64,000 nt of DNA, taken from contig NC_083389.1 in assembly GCF_031755915.1 (NCBI RefSeq), positions 21,761,001-21,825,000 of the forward strand, given 5' to 3'. Origin of the DNA: Ziziphus jujuba. Its lineage: Eukaryota > Streptophyta > Magnoliopsida > Rosales > Rhamnaceae. The notes under the pieces were generated by a model that saw only the letters and a list, made by a program, of their open reading frames with translations, was not told where the DNA came from and did not search any database. Positions 1 to 9,200 of the stretch are shown here, piece by piece (positions within the stretch are counted from its first letter, which is position 1; the number at the start of each line of letters is the position of its first letter). Both the position numbers and the translations under genes were made by a program.

Positions 1-233
1 AAAGGAAAAAGATGAGAATTATATAGAATTTTTATAATTAATCAAATATTTTAAAAAAAAAAATCCAAAAAAATTTATTTTTCAAAAATTTAATTCCAAA
101 ATTTTAATTTTTGAAAATCCGTTTCTTTCGATATTTTTTATTTTACCAAACAGGCCATTGGCCATTAGTGTTCTAGAAAAATCATTTTTCTTATAATATA
201 TAACTAATTAATATTAATAATGTTTCAAATCAA
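1..233. other. AT-rich flank, nothing recognised
   Basis: Low-complexity AT-rich DNA with runs of A and T. No coding frame, repeat unit or element end is visible. It lies just beyond the truncated end of the choline-transporter-like relic, so the breakpoint of that duplication is near position 238. Confidence 0.5.
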
Positions 234-239
234 TTATAG

Positions 240-633
240 CATGACCCGGCCGCCATTTAAGGACATAGCTGTGCCGAAGATTACCGCAAGGATGCCAGTT
301 CCTAAGCCTATTGAATCACCAATCCGAGAAGTACAGTTAGTATGGGGCTCATGAACCAGATGGCTCTGGATGGGTGTGAGAAGGTTAAAGAATGCCATAC
401 GAAAATCCAAATTGCAGACAATCCGATGGATGTCAACAATGGAGGGTATCACATCCTGGGTGGAATTGATGGTCGGCATTGTTTGAGTAGATTCCACGGA
501 TTCCGAGGATGCTTGTTGACACGATGATGAATGCACATTGCAATTAGAAAAGATTCTTGAACGTTTTCCCAATAAAATTTGGTCAAAACCACGTCAGTAG
601 AATATTGTTGGGTTCGTGTTGTTCGATCTGCAA
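240..633 (-). pseudogene. Truncated copy of CTL/SLC44 choline transporter-like gene (N-terminal part only)
   Basis: The minus strand matches the first ~145 codons of the intact CTL gene at 3192-4692 at nucleotide level, with small indels that shift the frame. The best preserved piece, GLGTGILAVIFGTAMSLNGG, corresponds to GFGTGILVVISGIVISLNGC in the intact gene. The start codon is lost: the base triplet at 631-633 reads TTG on the minus strand where the intact gene has ATG. The copy stops near 240, where the intact gene continues for more than 300 codons. Similarity continues upstream into 634-1270, so a gene start plus its promoter was duplicated. No functional product is expected. Confidence 0.85.
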
Positions 634-1270
634 CTTTTTTTCTTTTTTCTTTTTTTTCCTGAATAATCCAAAATCGAATTTATCAAAACCCAAAAGTAAG
701 AAAGTCCATGGAATAATCATGAGAATTGCTTTAGAGAAACAGAGAAGGGTGTGCGGAGATTAAGCAAGAAAATTTAATTGAGACATAGCAGAGGTGAATC
801 GGAGTTTGTTTGGAAAGCCTTAGGAATAATTTTCTTTTTCTAAGATTCTGTTTGGAAAGCTTTAGGAATAATTTTCTTTTTCTAAGATTCTGTTTGGAAA
901 GCTTTAGGAATAATTTTCTTTTTCTAACTTTCTCGGCCTGTAAGACTGAGGGAAAATTTGTAAAGAAAGGGAAATTTTGTGAAGCTTCATTGAATAAATG
1001 GACACGTCAGCTAACTGACTTACCTAAGTGGATTTTGCGAGCTGTCTTTCCTCGTGATGTAATTGGGTGCCCTCAGGAAATCCGTTTGGGCTTTTTATAA
1101 ATTTCCTTTACTTTTTGTCCCCCCTAAAAAATCGGAGAACGACATAAGAAATTGTTGTGTTTCGGTTAAAGAAATGTGAGAAAAAGAAACTCAAAATTTA
1201 GAAATTTTTTGTTTTTTTTTTTTTCACAAGTGAATCCTCTCTTAACAGAATTTAATTTTTGTGCTTTTAT
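634..1270 (-). other. Duplicated 5' flank of the CTL relic
   Basis: This stretch aligns with 4693-5480 upstream of the intact CTL gene. Shared blocks include GACACGTCAGCTAACT near 1000 and 5198, and CAGGAAATCCGTTTG near 1074 and 5269. It is therefore the duplicated promoter and 5' flank. No independent gene is seen. It contains the 42-bp triplication listed separately. Confidence 0.7.
807..932. repeat. 42-bp direct repeat, three copies
   Basis: Three tandem copies start at 807, 849 and 891, each beginning TGTTTGGAAAGC and ending in a TTTTCTTTTTCTAA block, with at most a few mismatches. The matching place upstream of the intact CTL gene (about 4973-5010) has only one copy, so the triplication arose after the gene duplication. 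Confidence 0.9.
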
Positions 1271-1561
1271 TATTATCATTTTTAAATTTTAATTAATTTT
1301 AGATAATATATTATTTTAAAATGTTTAATCTTGAAAGTATTATTTAGTATTTACAAGTCTAGATATTTTCTTCTTTTTACAAGTCTATGTGTTATCTTCC
1401 ACTTTCATTACTTAAGTAATATATTTTAACTCAGGATGTTTAAAAAAGAAGAAAAAGGTGTTACATTTTACCGGTTATTAGTAAATCTTTTTTCTTTTCA
1501 ATTATTAAATACTATATAGAAACTTTTGTTTTATATATATATATATATATATACAGTCTGT

Positions 1562-1707
1562 TTATGGTGCGGACGGTCCTCATGCGGACGACAGTATTGG
1601 TGACAGTTTTTTATAATATTGGTAATGATTTTCTAAGAAACCGTCGTTAATACTATGAAAAACCATCACTAATACTGCGGTCCTCATGCTGACCGTCCTC
1701 ACCATAG
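1562..1707. mobile_element. Foldback MITE-like element (~146 bp)
   Basis: The two halves are inverted copies of each other over nearly the whole length. The left arm begins TATGGTGCGGACGGTC. The right arm, read on the minus strand, begins CTATGGTGAGGACGGTC, and both continue through matching AGTATT..GTGA..TTTTT blocks. It sits between TA-rich tracts, so the target duplication cannot be defined. No coding capacity. Assignment to a superfamily is not possible from the ends alone. Confidence 0.75.
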
Positions 1708-3190
1708 AATTTTCATATATATATATATATATTAATAGTGGGGCATTTGGATTGGGATGTACTCCAAATATGAAGTAGAGACCTTCTACTATCACCTCTA
1801 AATGATATGTGTTACTTTGGATCAAGGAAAAAAGTGTCAAATTTTACTAGTTATTGAACTTTTTTCTTTTCTTTCTTTTTTTTTTTTAAAAAAAAAAAAA
1901 TTGTTGATTGGTATTGGAATTGAAGGGATCCGAATGTCCTCAAGGACCACAAACCTTTGTAGTTTGTGACATGTCCAATTAACAGGTTTGCATTTGCCCA
2001 TGTTTCTAGCATGTCTTGACCCGCCTCTTTATTTTGTATTTTTTATTTTTCTTGTTTTTGTGGGCCAATTAGACAATTTCATGGCTTTGCCATGTTGGCG
2101 TTTGAACTTCGTCATTGAGTAGGCGGTAGTAGAATCATCAATAACGTGCACTGTCAAATTGTATTTTGCCACTCTTCACATGTTGAAACCTAAAAACATT
2201 TCTTGAATATACAAAGTCCACCTTTGAATTGGTCTTTTTAGATAATGTTATATATAGATATTAACTTTTGGTACAGTCAAAAGATATTATAATATATATT
2301 CTTATTTTGAATCTGATTGGTAACGTAAAACTTTATTTATTTTTGGGTTGACCAGAACTTTAAGTTTGAGAATTTGGGTTAAATTCCTTTTATGCCCTTT
2401 ATTTGTCCACTTTTATAACATTTTCTCCATGAAAACTTAGAAAAAAGGAAAGTCATTCATGGAGTCCAACTATTACTATTACTTTAAAATAAGAGTTAGA
2501 AAAAAGTGAGTGCATTCAGCAGCTGCCACATGGGAGCCAGTGGGTCCTATACTGCCATGTTGGAAGTATTTTAATGGTGACTGGCTAACCGAGGAACATT
2601 TTCATGCCTTTTTCTGACACGTCAGTCAACTGATTAAGGTAGACTACAGGCTGAAGTGGATCTTTTGCTTTGTCGTTTTCTATATTTCTTTCTTTCATTT
2701 TCATTTGTTTTACCTGATAATTAGATTGATTTTGTTTAATCGTCTACTAACAGAATTTTTTGTGTTTTCCTTTTTGTTTAATCCGTCTCTCTTTTTTATG
2801 TCACAAATTAGAGTTGACTTATTTAAATTTGCAGTTGTTACAGCTTGCAAAGAAATAAAATAAAATAAAACAATGTAAATATTACTTTCAGTAAAATATC
2901 ATTTTTTGTTTAACCATTAAAATTGACTGGTATACTTTAAAATTAATGAAGTTTTAAAAGAGGAAATGTGTGCTTTTCATACATACAACAAGCTTAACTA
3001 GTATAAAAGATCAAAGAGTAAAAAATTCATCATGTTTCTTACCAATCAAAAAATGTAGCTACAAGCTTTTTCCATTGTCTAATATTCATGATCAAAGAGC
3101 AAAAGTTCATATCATCTTTCGTACCAGTCAAAAAAATGTACCTACCTGCTTTTTTTTTTCCATTCACTTCGTCGAAAATATGGAATCGAA
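1708..3190. other. Intergenic, no gene recognised
   Basis: AT-rich intergenic DNA with poly-A/T runs. Parts recur elsewhere in the window. The block with GCACTGTCAAATTG near 2147 resembles about 13885. The block around 2355-2480, with TTTTATAACATTTTC, resembles 25975-26100. A short internal direct repeat, AAGATCAAAGAG..., lies at about 3005-3110. No coding region is supported. Confidence 0.6.
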
Positions 3191-3191
3191 T

Positions 3192-4692
3192 CTACAAGTT
3201 TAATTCTCTTCGGGCATTACAATCATCTGTTCTCACTAATTCTTCAATCTGATCTCTAATTTGTTGCCTGAATTCTTCGCGTATTTGAGATCTTGATGAT
3301 GAACTTGCATTTTCGAGTCTCCGAATATCTTCAATCTGACCTGGGATAGGAGAGTTCAGAAATACAATGCTCCTTGGATTCTCTGCAAATGCCACATAGT
3401 AAGCCATAACAGAAGCATGCAACCAAGCCATTGCAATCCGACCCTGCAAAATCCACCCCCCAAAAGAAATAAATATATATATATATTAAAGTCAAACTCC
3501 ATTTAATATTTTCCAAGAAAATTTTCTATAAAATTTTTCGAGAAAATAATTTTACCATGTAATACCCAATTAGAAAGGCATAGAGAGAAATCTGAATGAC
3601 GTAGCTCTTGTGAACTGCAAGTGCCCAAGCTCCACCGGCGATACCGGAAATTGATCCTCCGGCGACCCCACATAGGAAACAGAGCGTCGCGTTGAGATCC
3701 GACCCGATTACTTTTTCCAACTGGCTCCCCTTCAACAACTCCAGAGTATCCATGGAAGCCCGAACAATTCCTTTCCTGTGCTCTCCCACATGAACGAAAC
3801 CCCATCGATTCCCATACGAGACCAGTTTTGAAGCGAAGCCAAAGCAGCAATTAGCACAACAAACGTCGAGCAGTTTCATTGTTTGTGCGAAACCGTAAAT
3901 GGCCGCGAAAACCGGAACCGAAATCGACCCCATACAGATGCTTCCCATGGAGTCCCGTAGCGTCTCTCGGAGAGCTACGAAAGTATCGAACTCAGTACTA
4001 TTCTTGAAGCGTTTATAGTTGACCCGTGAGACTGTAACCAGAATTACGTTCTTGATCACTTGCATCGTCCAAAATTGGCAGAGCAAGATTACTGGGACGA
4101 ACACAAATTCATCGATTCTGGTCCTGGTCGTTGCTATTCCTCCGATTCCGGCGACCAAGAAACAGGAATAAAAAACGCTGGCTAGAATCGCTAGGAAGAT
4201 TATGCAGTTTTTCTTGGGAGGAGTATGATCAAGAGAATGTGAAAGAACATCAATGGCGTATGCTAATCTGGGAATGACCCGGCAGCCATTTAAGGATATA
4301 ACTATGCCGGAGATGACCACAAGGATACCAGTTCCAAAGCCTGCCCCATTACCGACGGAGATGATCAGCGATCCGAGGAGTATAGTGGCTATTGGACTCA
4401 TGAACCAGAAGATTGCTTTCATGGCTTTGAATGGGTTTCTGGAGGTCAAAGATTGCAATAGGAAAGCCGTGATCGCAGAGACTCCGATGGCGGTCAACGA
4501 TGGAGGGTACCACATAACTGGGTGGAAATGGTGGTCGTCGTTGGAGAAGATGCCGCGGATAGCGAAGAAGCTTGTTAAGACGATGGTGAACACACATTGG
4601 AAGTAGAAAATATACTCAAAAATTTTCCCGAGAAAATTTGATCTCCGTGTTGCTTGAATGTTGTTGATATTGGGTTCTTGTTCGATCTGCAT
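3192..4692 (-). CDS. Choline transporter-like (CTL/SLC44 family) membrane protein, two exons
   Basis: Predicted product 462 aa from exon 1 (4692-3556, 379 codons) and exon 2 (3443-3192, 83 codons plus stop). The intron 3555-3444 begins GTAAAA and ends TTTGCAG, and its removal keeps the frame (..GYYM|GRIAMAW..). About ten hydrophobic segments span the protein, for example residues ~26-46, 60-82, 90-113, 118-136, 163-188, 198-222, 250-275, 335-362 and 365-400. The glycine-rich CGVAGGSISGIAGG helix and the AWLHASVMAYYVAFAENP block are typical of the plasma-membrane choline transporter family (Pfam Choline_transpo). Plant members are integral membrane proteins. Choline transport is inferred from the family and not shown for this subgroup. 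The start at 4692 is the first ATG of the frame. The N-terminal half is duplicated as a relic at 240-633. Confidence 0.93.
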
Positions 4693-5480
4693 AATTTTAT
4701 TTTATTTTCCTCTGAATAACAAATTAAGTTGAATCGATCAGAACGCGGAAGTTGTAATTGAAAACTGTTTGTAAAGAAAGAAAGAAACTAAGAAGTGGGT
4801 GTGTGGAAATAAGCGAGAAAATGCGATTGAGAAAGCAGAGATTCATAGCGCGCGCAGAGAGAAAATTAATGGGAAAGAAAATGGAAATTCGAGAATATCT
4901 TTACCTTGACAGAGTTTCCGAAGGAGCAAGTTGCTGTAGTTTTTTGGAGTTGATTATCTGTGGATGGTAGGCTTGTTTGGAAAGCTTTTGGAATAATTTT
5001 CTTTTTCAACTTTCTTGGCTAGCAAGAATGAAAAAGATGAGAAGGGAAAATTTTCAGAGTGAAAGAGAAAATTTGTGAAATTGCAGGAATTCCCTCTTAG
5101 ATTAATTATATACTTGGAAGAAAATTAGTGGGCTGCGTGTTTAAGCCTTTGGGGTTTCTTGCAAACTTGTTTGACAAATCCATATACGTAAGGTCGACAC
5201 GTCAGCTAACTAACTTACCGCGGTGGATTTTCACACTGTCTTTCCTTGTGATGCAATTGGTCGCTCTCAGGAAATCCGTTTGTGCTTTTTTATAATTATT
5301 ATTATTATTTTTTTATTTGTTTTAATGAAAATAGAGAGCGAACTAAAAAAGTCGTTGTGTTACGGTTATTGGAATGTGAGAAAACAGAAACTAATAACTT
5401 GAATTGTTTTTCACCTGACATGAGTGAATCTTGTTTGTTCCTCTTCTAACAGAACTTAGAATTTGTTACGCTTTTTATTT
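4693..5480 (-). promoter_or_regulatory. 5' flank of the CTL gene
   Basis: Non-coding DNA upstream of the CTL start codon, defined as gene-proximal because it stays similar to the flank of the relic (634-1270). The conserved blocks are at about 4975-5010, 5195-5290 and 5385-5465. No clear TATA box or named element was identified. The short frame at 4758-4970 is not protein-like. Confidence 0.45.
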
Positions 5481-5690
5481 TTAAACCATATATAAATATT
5501 TTAATTCTGATTTGATTTTTTATTTTAAGCTATTAAATTTATGATATATTTTAACCCTTTTTTTTTCTTTTTTTTTTTTTTGGTTGTTTCTAGCATATTT
5601 CATTCTTCTGAATACTGGAGCCACTTTCACGTTTTACTAAGTATTCACAATTGGACCTGGCCCGAAGACCAAATTTATGGGTTTATTCCC

Positions 5691-5808
5691 GGGTTTTTTC
5701 GAAAAATAGCCATTTTACAATTTCATTTTAGAAAAATAGTAAAAAAAATTTTTTTTTTTTAAAAATAACTACCTTTTAGTATATCGGAACCAAAATACCC
5801 TTTTGTAT
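5691..5808 (+). repeat. Left terminal inverted repeat of the MULE
   Basis: Pairs with 12513-12613. Matching blocks run from the terminal GGGTTTTTT through AATAGCCA, TTTTAGAAAAATAG, a poly-T/A tract and AAAATACCCTT. It is preceded by the target duplication TTTATTCCC at 5682-5690. Confidence 0.88.
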
Positions 5809-5948
5809 TTTTTTTTGGGTCTATTTTCTCTACCGAAATGCAACTTTGTTTTAGTTTGTTGTTTTTGGTTTTTTTTTTTTCCTCCATTCCCTTTTCCTTT
5901 CGAAACAGAACTAGGGCATAAAAACAAAGCTTTCCCTTTCCCTTTAGA

Positions 5949-6176
5949 AACACACCAGCAGCGCCATTTTCATTTCAAGCAAAAAACACACCAGCAGCGC
6001 CATTTTCCCTTTCCCTTTAGAAGCACACCAGCAGCGCCATTTTCCCTTTCCCTTTTGCCATTTTCCCTTTCCCTTTAGAAGCACACCAGCAGCGCCATTT
6101 TCCCTTTCCCTTTAGAAGCACATCAGCAGCGCCATTTTCACTTCAAGCAAAAAACACACCAGCAGCGCCATTCTAC
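5949..6176. repeat. Minisatellite with ACACCAGCAGCGCCATTTTC core
   Basis: Six copies of a core close to ACACCAGCAGCGCCATTTTC occur at intervals of roughly 35-50 bp. They are separated by CCTTTCCCTTTAGAAGC or CAAGCAAAAA spacers. The array lies between the left MULE end and the captured exon. It may be the expanded 5' UTR of the captured gene, but that is inference. Frames read through it are not protein-like. Confidence 0.8.
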
Positions 6177-7211
6177 CCATTCGCCGGTGTCATAGAAGAA
6201 CCAGTTTGTTGAGACGGTGAGCTCACTCTTTGATTTTTTTAATTTTTTTTTTTTAATTTGTTTCGACGGTTCTCCTTCTGTTTGGTGGCTCAGTTCTACC
6301 AAAGCCAAATTAGTGAATTCTTTGCATCTTCGGGATGTTTTTCTCATCATCCAAACAGAGTATTAGGTTTGTCTTTGTTCAATTTTGTTTTAATTTTTAG
6401 CTTTCAAATTTGGTGACTAGCTTGCTTAAAATTTGAAAGGTGATTCGTAAGATTTTTTATTCATATATTACGAGAAAAAAACTTATTTATTATTGTTTTT
6501 GGAAATTTCTTCAAAAATCAATGCTCCAGATGAATGTGACAGTGAGTCAGTGACACTGTTGTGGATAACCTTAACCTGAGATATTATGAAATTTTGGTTA
6601 TTGGCTGGATTTGGTTTTTTTAGAAATGTTTTTCAACTTTTCAATCTACAAATTAAGAAGCCAGTCTCTGTATAAGTGCTGGTGGTGATATATTCTCGGA
6701 TGTCTGATTTATGTTAATCTTAATACCAATTCCCATCCGGCTTGGTTTCGAACGACATACATTGCAAAAAGCGTTAGGTAGGTTGAACTTTTAGATTCCA
6801 TATTCAAATCAATCTCTCTTTTATTTGTGTGCAGTGGAATACATGCAAGCATTCTTGAGATGCACATTTGTTTTGCAAACAAAAGCAGAAAGTTAAAAGA
6901 GCTATCTTTCATTTTTTGCCTGTTTGGTCTTGTTTGAATAATCCTGGGTTATTACTGAATGAAGATCGTGGTAGTTGATAATTGGTAGTTATATATAGTT
7001 TGGCAAACCGACGAAGAAACATAGAAAGAAGAATAATATAACGAAAAAGCAGTATCTTTGCTTTGTGTACTTGAGATTGACATCTGCAATAGTATATTGA
7101 TATTTCTAAGTTTGTCAGATAAAAGAGTTAATTTAGAAAGTTTATACATCTAGTTTCAATATTTATTTGCTTAAACAATTGCTAAAATAACCTGAACTTC
7201 TAATAAAACAG
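6177..7211 (+). other. Non-coding MULE interior, possibly captured 5' UTR and intron
   Basis: No protein-like frame is seen. The stretch ends in TAATAAAACAG, a good splice acceptor that opens the captured exon at 7212, so part of it was probably the first intron of the captured gene. A GGTGAGCTC donor-like site lies near 6215. Confidence 0.4.
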
Positions 7212-7334
7212 GGGCTGTGAAAAGAATCCGGAAGCCAAAACCTTGGAAGCATCCTCAGCCAATAACAAAAAGTCAGCTATTGCAGATGCATGATGAGTTC
7301 TGGGACACTGCTCCTCACTATGGTGGCAGTAAAG
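7212..7334 (+). pseudogene. Captured exon of a DC-UbP/UBTD-type ubiquitin-domain gene
   Basis: This 123-bp open exon encodes, in one frame, RKPKPWKHPQPITKSQLLQM followed by HDEFWDTAPHYGGSK. That is the signature start of the N-terminal domain of DC-UbP/UBTD ubiquitin-domain-containing proteins (the ...KPWKHP..IT..QL..M..EFWDTAP.YGG motif). It keeps an AG acceptor (7210-7211) and a GT donor (7335-7336), and ends in phase 1 as expected before a following EIWDAL-type exon. No other exons of such a gene were found between the MULE ends, so it is a gene fragment. Its position inside a MULE indicates transduplication (Pack-MULE behaviour). Whether it is transcribed is unknown. Confidence 0.8.
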
Positions 7335-7881
7335 GTAGTACTTCCTCAAATTCTAAGATCCGTAATGTGTGGAAAGTCTTTGCAGTTCATTGAAGATTAG
7401 CTTACATGTTAAATGTTATTGACCTAGTATGCTACTTATAATACAAGAGTGTTTTCATGTTTGTGAAGATCATATAACTAAACAAATCGAGTTGAAGAAA
7501 TAGTCTTGAGTGTTGGTCAATTAGATAGCATGCCTAACCATTCAAAAGGATGAGTAGACATAGAAGGATGTTTCCTAAGACGAATAGCTGTCCACTATAC
7601 TTTTAGTCTGCATATGCTGATCTGAAATGGTAATAGCCACAGGATATAATATCTTATTTTCCAACCATAAAGACTAGATTTTATATGGACAGTGGCTTTG
7701 AGCTTGGATATCCTCATGCAAGGTTTCACTTTCCTGGTCAGGAAGGGAACCAGAGGGAAAGGTGGAGTAATTTTGGTTCAAGTTGAATAGGTGCATTGGA
7801 GAATGCTAAAAAACATGGGGTTGAGGTGCGGAGAAATTGGAGAATGGCCTATGGCTTTTGTAGTTTGCTACAGGAAGTTGA

Positions 7882-8349
7882 CATTGGGTGGTAGGGCACG
7901 TGGACTTGAAAGAGCGTCGCATGACTGTATATGATTCAGATAAGGCTGGTAACCGATACAAGGGACAAATTTATTTCTAGAAATTATGCATAATGTTACC
8001 ATATTTACTGCGGTCTGCATCCTTTTATGAGCAGCGGCCGGATCTTGTAGACTCCGTTGACGAGTTTACATGTGAATTGGCACAAAATACCCCTCAGCAA
8101 AGTAACGGGTAAAACCCCTTAATACTTACATGTTTGTTGAATAAATATTAACTATTGAATATGGTTATAATAATACTAATATATGTTATAATAATTGTTT
8201 GTTTTTGTAGTGGTGATTGTGGCATATTTACACTCAAGACCATCGAATTTTTACATGCTAGATTACCATTGACATTCACACAAGATGACATGGAATTCTT
8301 TAGGAAGAAGTATGCATATGAGGCTTACAACAAAGAACTAAGCATATGA
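7882..8349 (+). pseudogene. Ulp1-like (C48) cysteine protease carried by the MULE, broken
   Basis: Two exons, 7882-8108 and 8211-8349, are joined by a GT..AG intron. All three catalytic positions of Ulp1/SUMO proteases can be seen: His in HWVVGHVDL (7882-7908), Asp in VYDS (about 7927-7938) and Cys in GGDCGIF after the splice. The C-terminal FTQDDMEFFRKKYA block is typical of plant MULE Ulp1 genes. An in-frame TGA (7879-7881) directly precedes the His block and an in-frame TAG (7978-7980) lies between Asp and Cys. The N-terminal part could not be traced. Family members cleave SUMO conjugates; this copy should not make a full enzyme. Confidence 0.83.
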
Positions 8350-9200
8350 GCTGCGTGGTGATGCATTTTTCTTTCCTTTTGTTATGTTTATAGATGCATA
8401 TTATTTATTATATTTGACTTTTAATTGTAAATATAATGGTGGCTTATAATGTTCATTTAACAAAGATAACAATGTGGTATTGATGTAAGGATAAGTAATT
8501 GACCTTATAGGAAATGTGCCATATTTATTTATTAGAATTCCGTTATGCACAAACGCCTTAAGAGCTCAATTGCAAATTTTAAAAAAATTTCCGCTTGTCG
8601 CAAAATATTTCCTATAGGCAGAAGAATTTTCCTGCTGGAGGAAAAATTTTCCTCCAGTCGGAAATCTCATATGAAGAAAAATTGAAGCCTCTGGATAAAT
8701 TTCCGCCAGGTGGAAAAATTTTCCTCCAAGCAGAAATAGTTTTCCTCTTGTTGGAAAACATTTCCTCCAAGCGGAAATCGTTGAATAATTTTTACTCCTA
8801 TTAGAAACTAATTTCCTCCACTTGGAAAATCAATTTCTAATAGATTATATAAGTTAATAGTAGGGTAAAAAAAATTGAGAGTGGAGACAAATATTATATA
8901 AGATGAAGATGGAATTAACAAAAAATGTAGTGACATTTAAAATCAAAAACCATTTTAAATAAAAGAAAAATTGATATATGTTTGTTTTTATTTTCAAAAT
9001 TATTTGGACATTTCATAAAATGATATGTAAACTAAAGATTGAAAATCAATTCCAGAAAGCCTCTTTTCATTTAGGATGAAATTCAAAAAAAAAAAAAAAA
9101 GATTGCTAATAAATCTTCCATCGTGGAGTAGAAAATATTATATCCAATATATGAAATAATTATCAAAACATATTAAACCATAACACTAAATTAAAACTTT
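8350..9200. other. MULE interior between the convergent genes
   Basis: AT-rich DNA between the convergent Ulp1-like gene and transposase. It holds the palindrome array at 8586-8829 and a poly-A run near 9087. No further coding region is seen. Confidence 0.6.
8586..8829. repeat. Array of ~17-bp imperfect palindromes in the MULE
   Basis: At least seven short palindrome-like units occur in 245 bp. Examples are TTTCCGCCAGGTGGAAA, TTTCCTCCAAGCGGAAA, TTTCCTCCAGTCGGAAA, TTTTCCTGCTGGAGGAAAA and TTTCCTCCACTTGGAAAA. The general form is TTTCCnCC-n3-GGnGGAAA, and each could form a small hairpin. The core GGCGGAAAA also makes up the array at 11897-12094 near the other end of the element. Confidence 0.8.

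Noticed and set aside
5803..6078. 91-aa frame rich in Phe and Pro in the left MULE part
   Set aside because: It arises from CCCTTT repeats in the minisatellite.
8595..8804. 69-aa frame over the palindrome array
   Set aside because: The frame follows the palindromes and has no protein-like composition.
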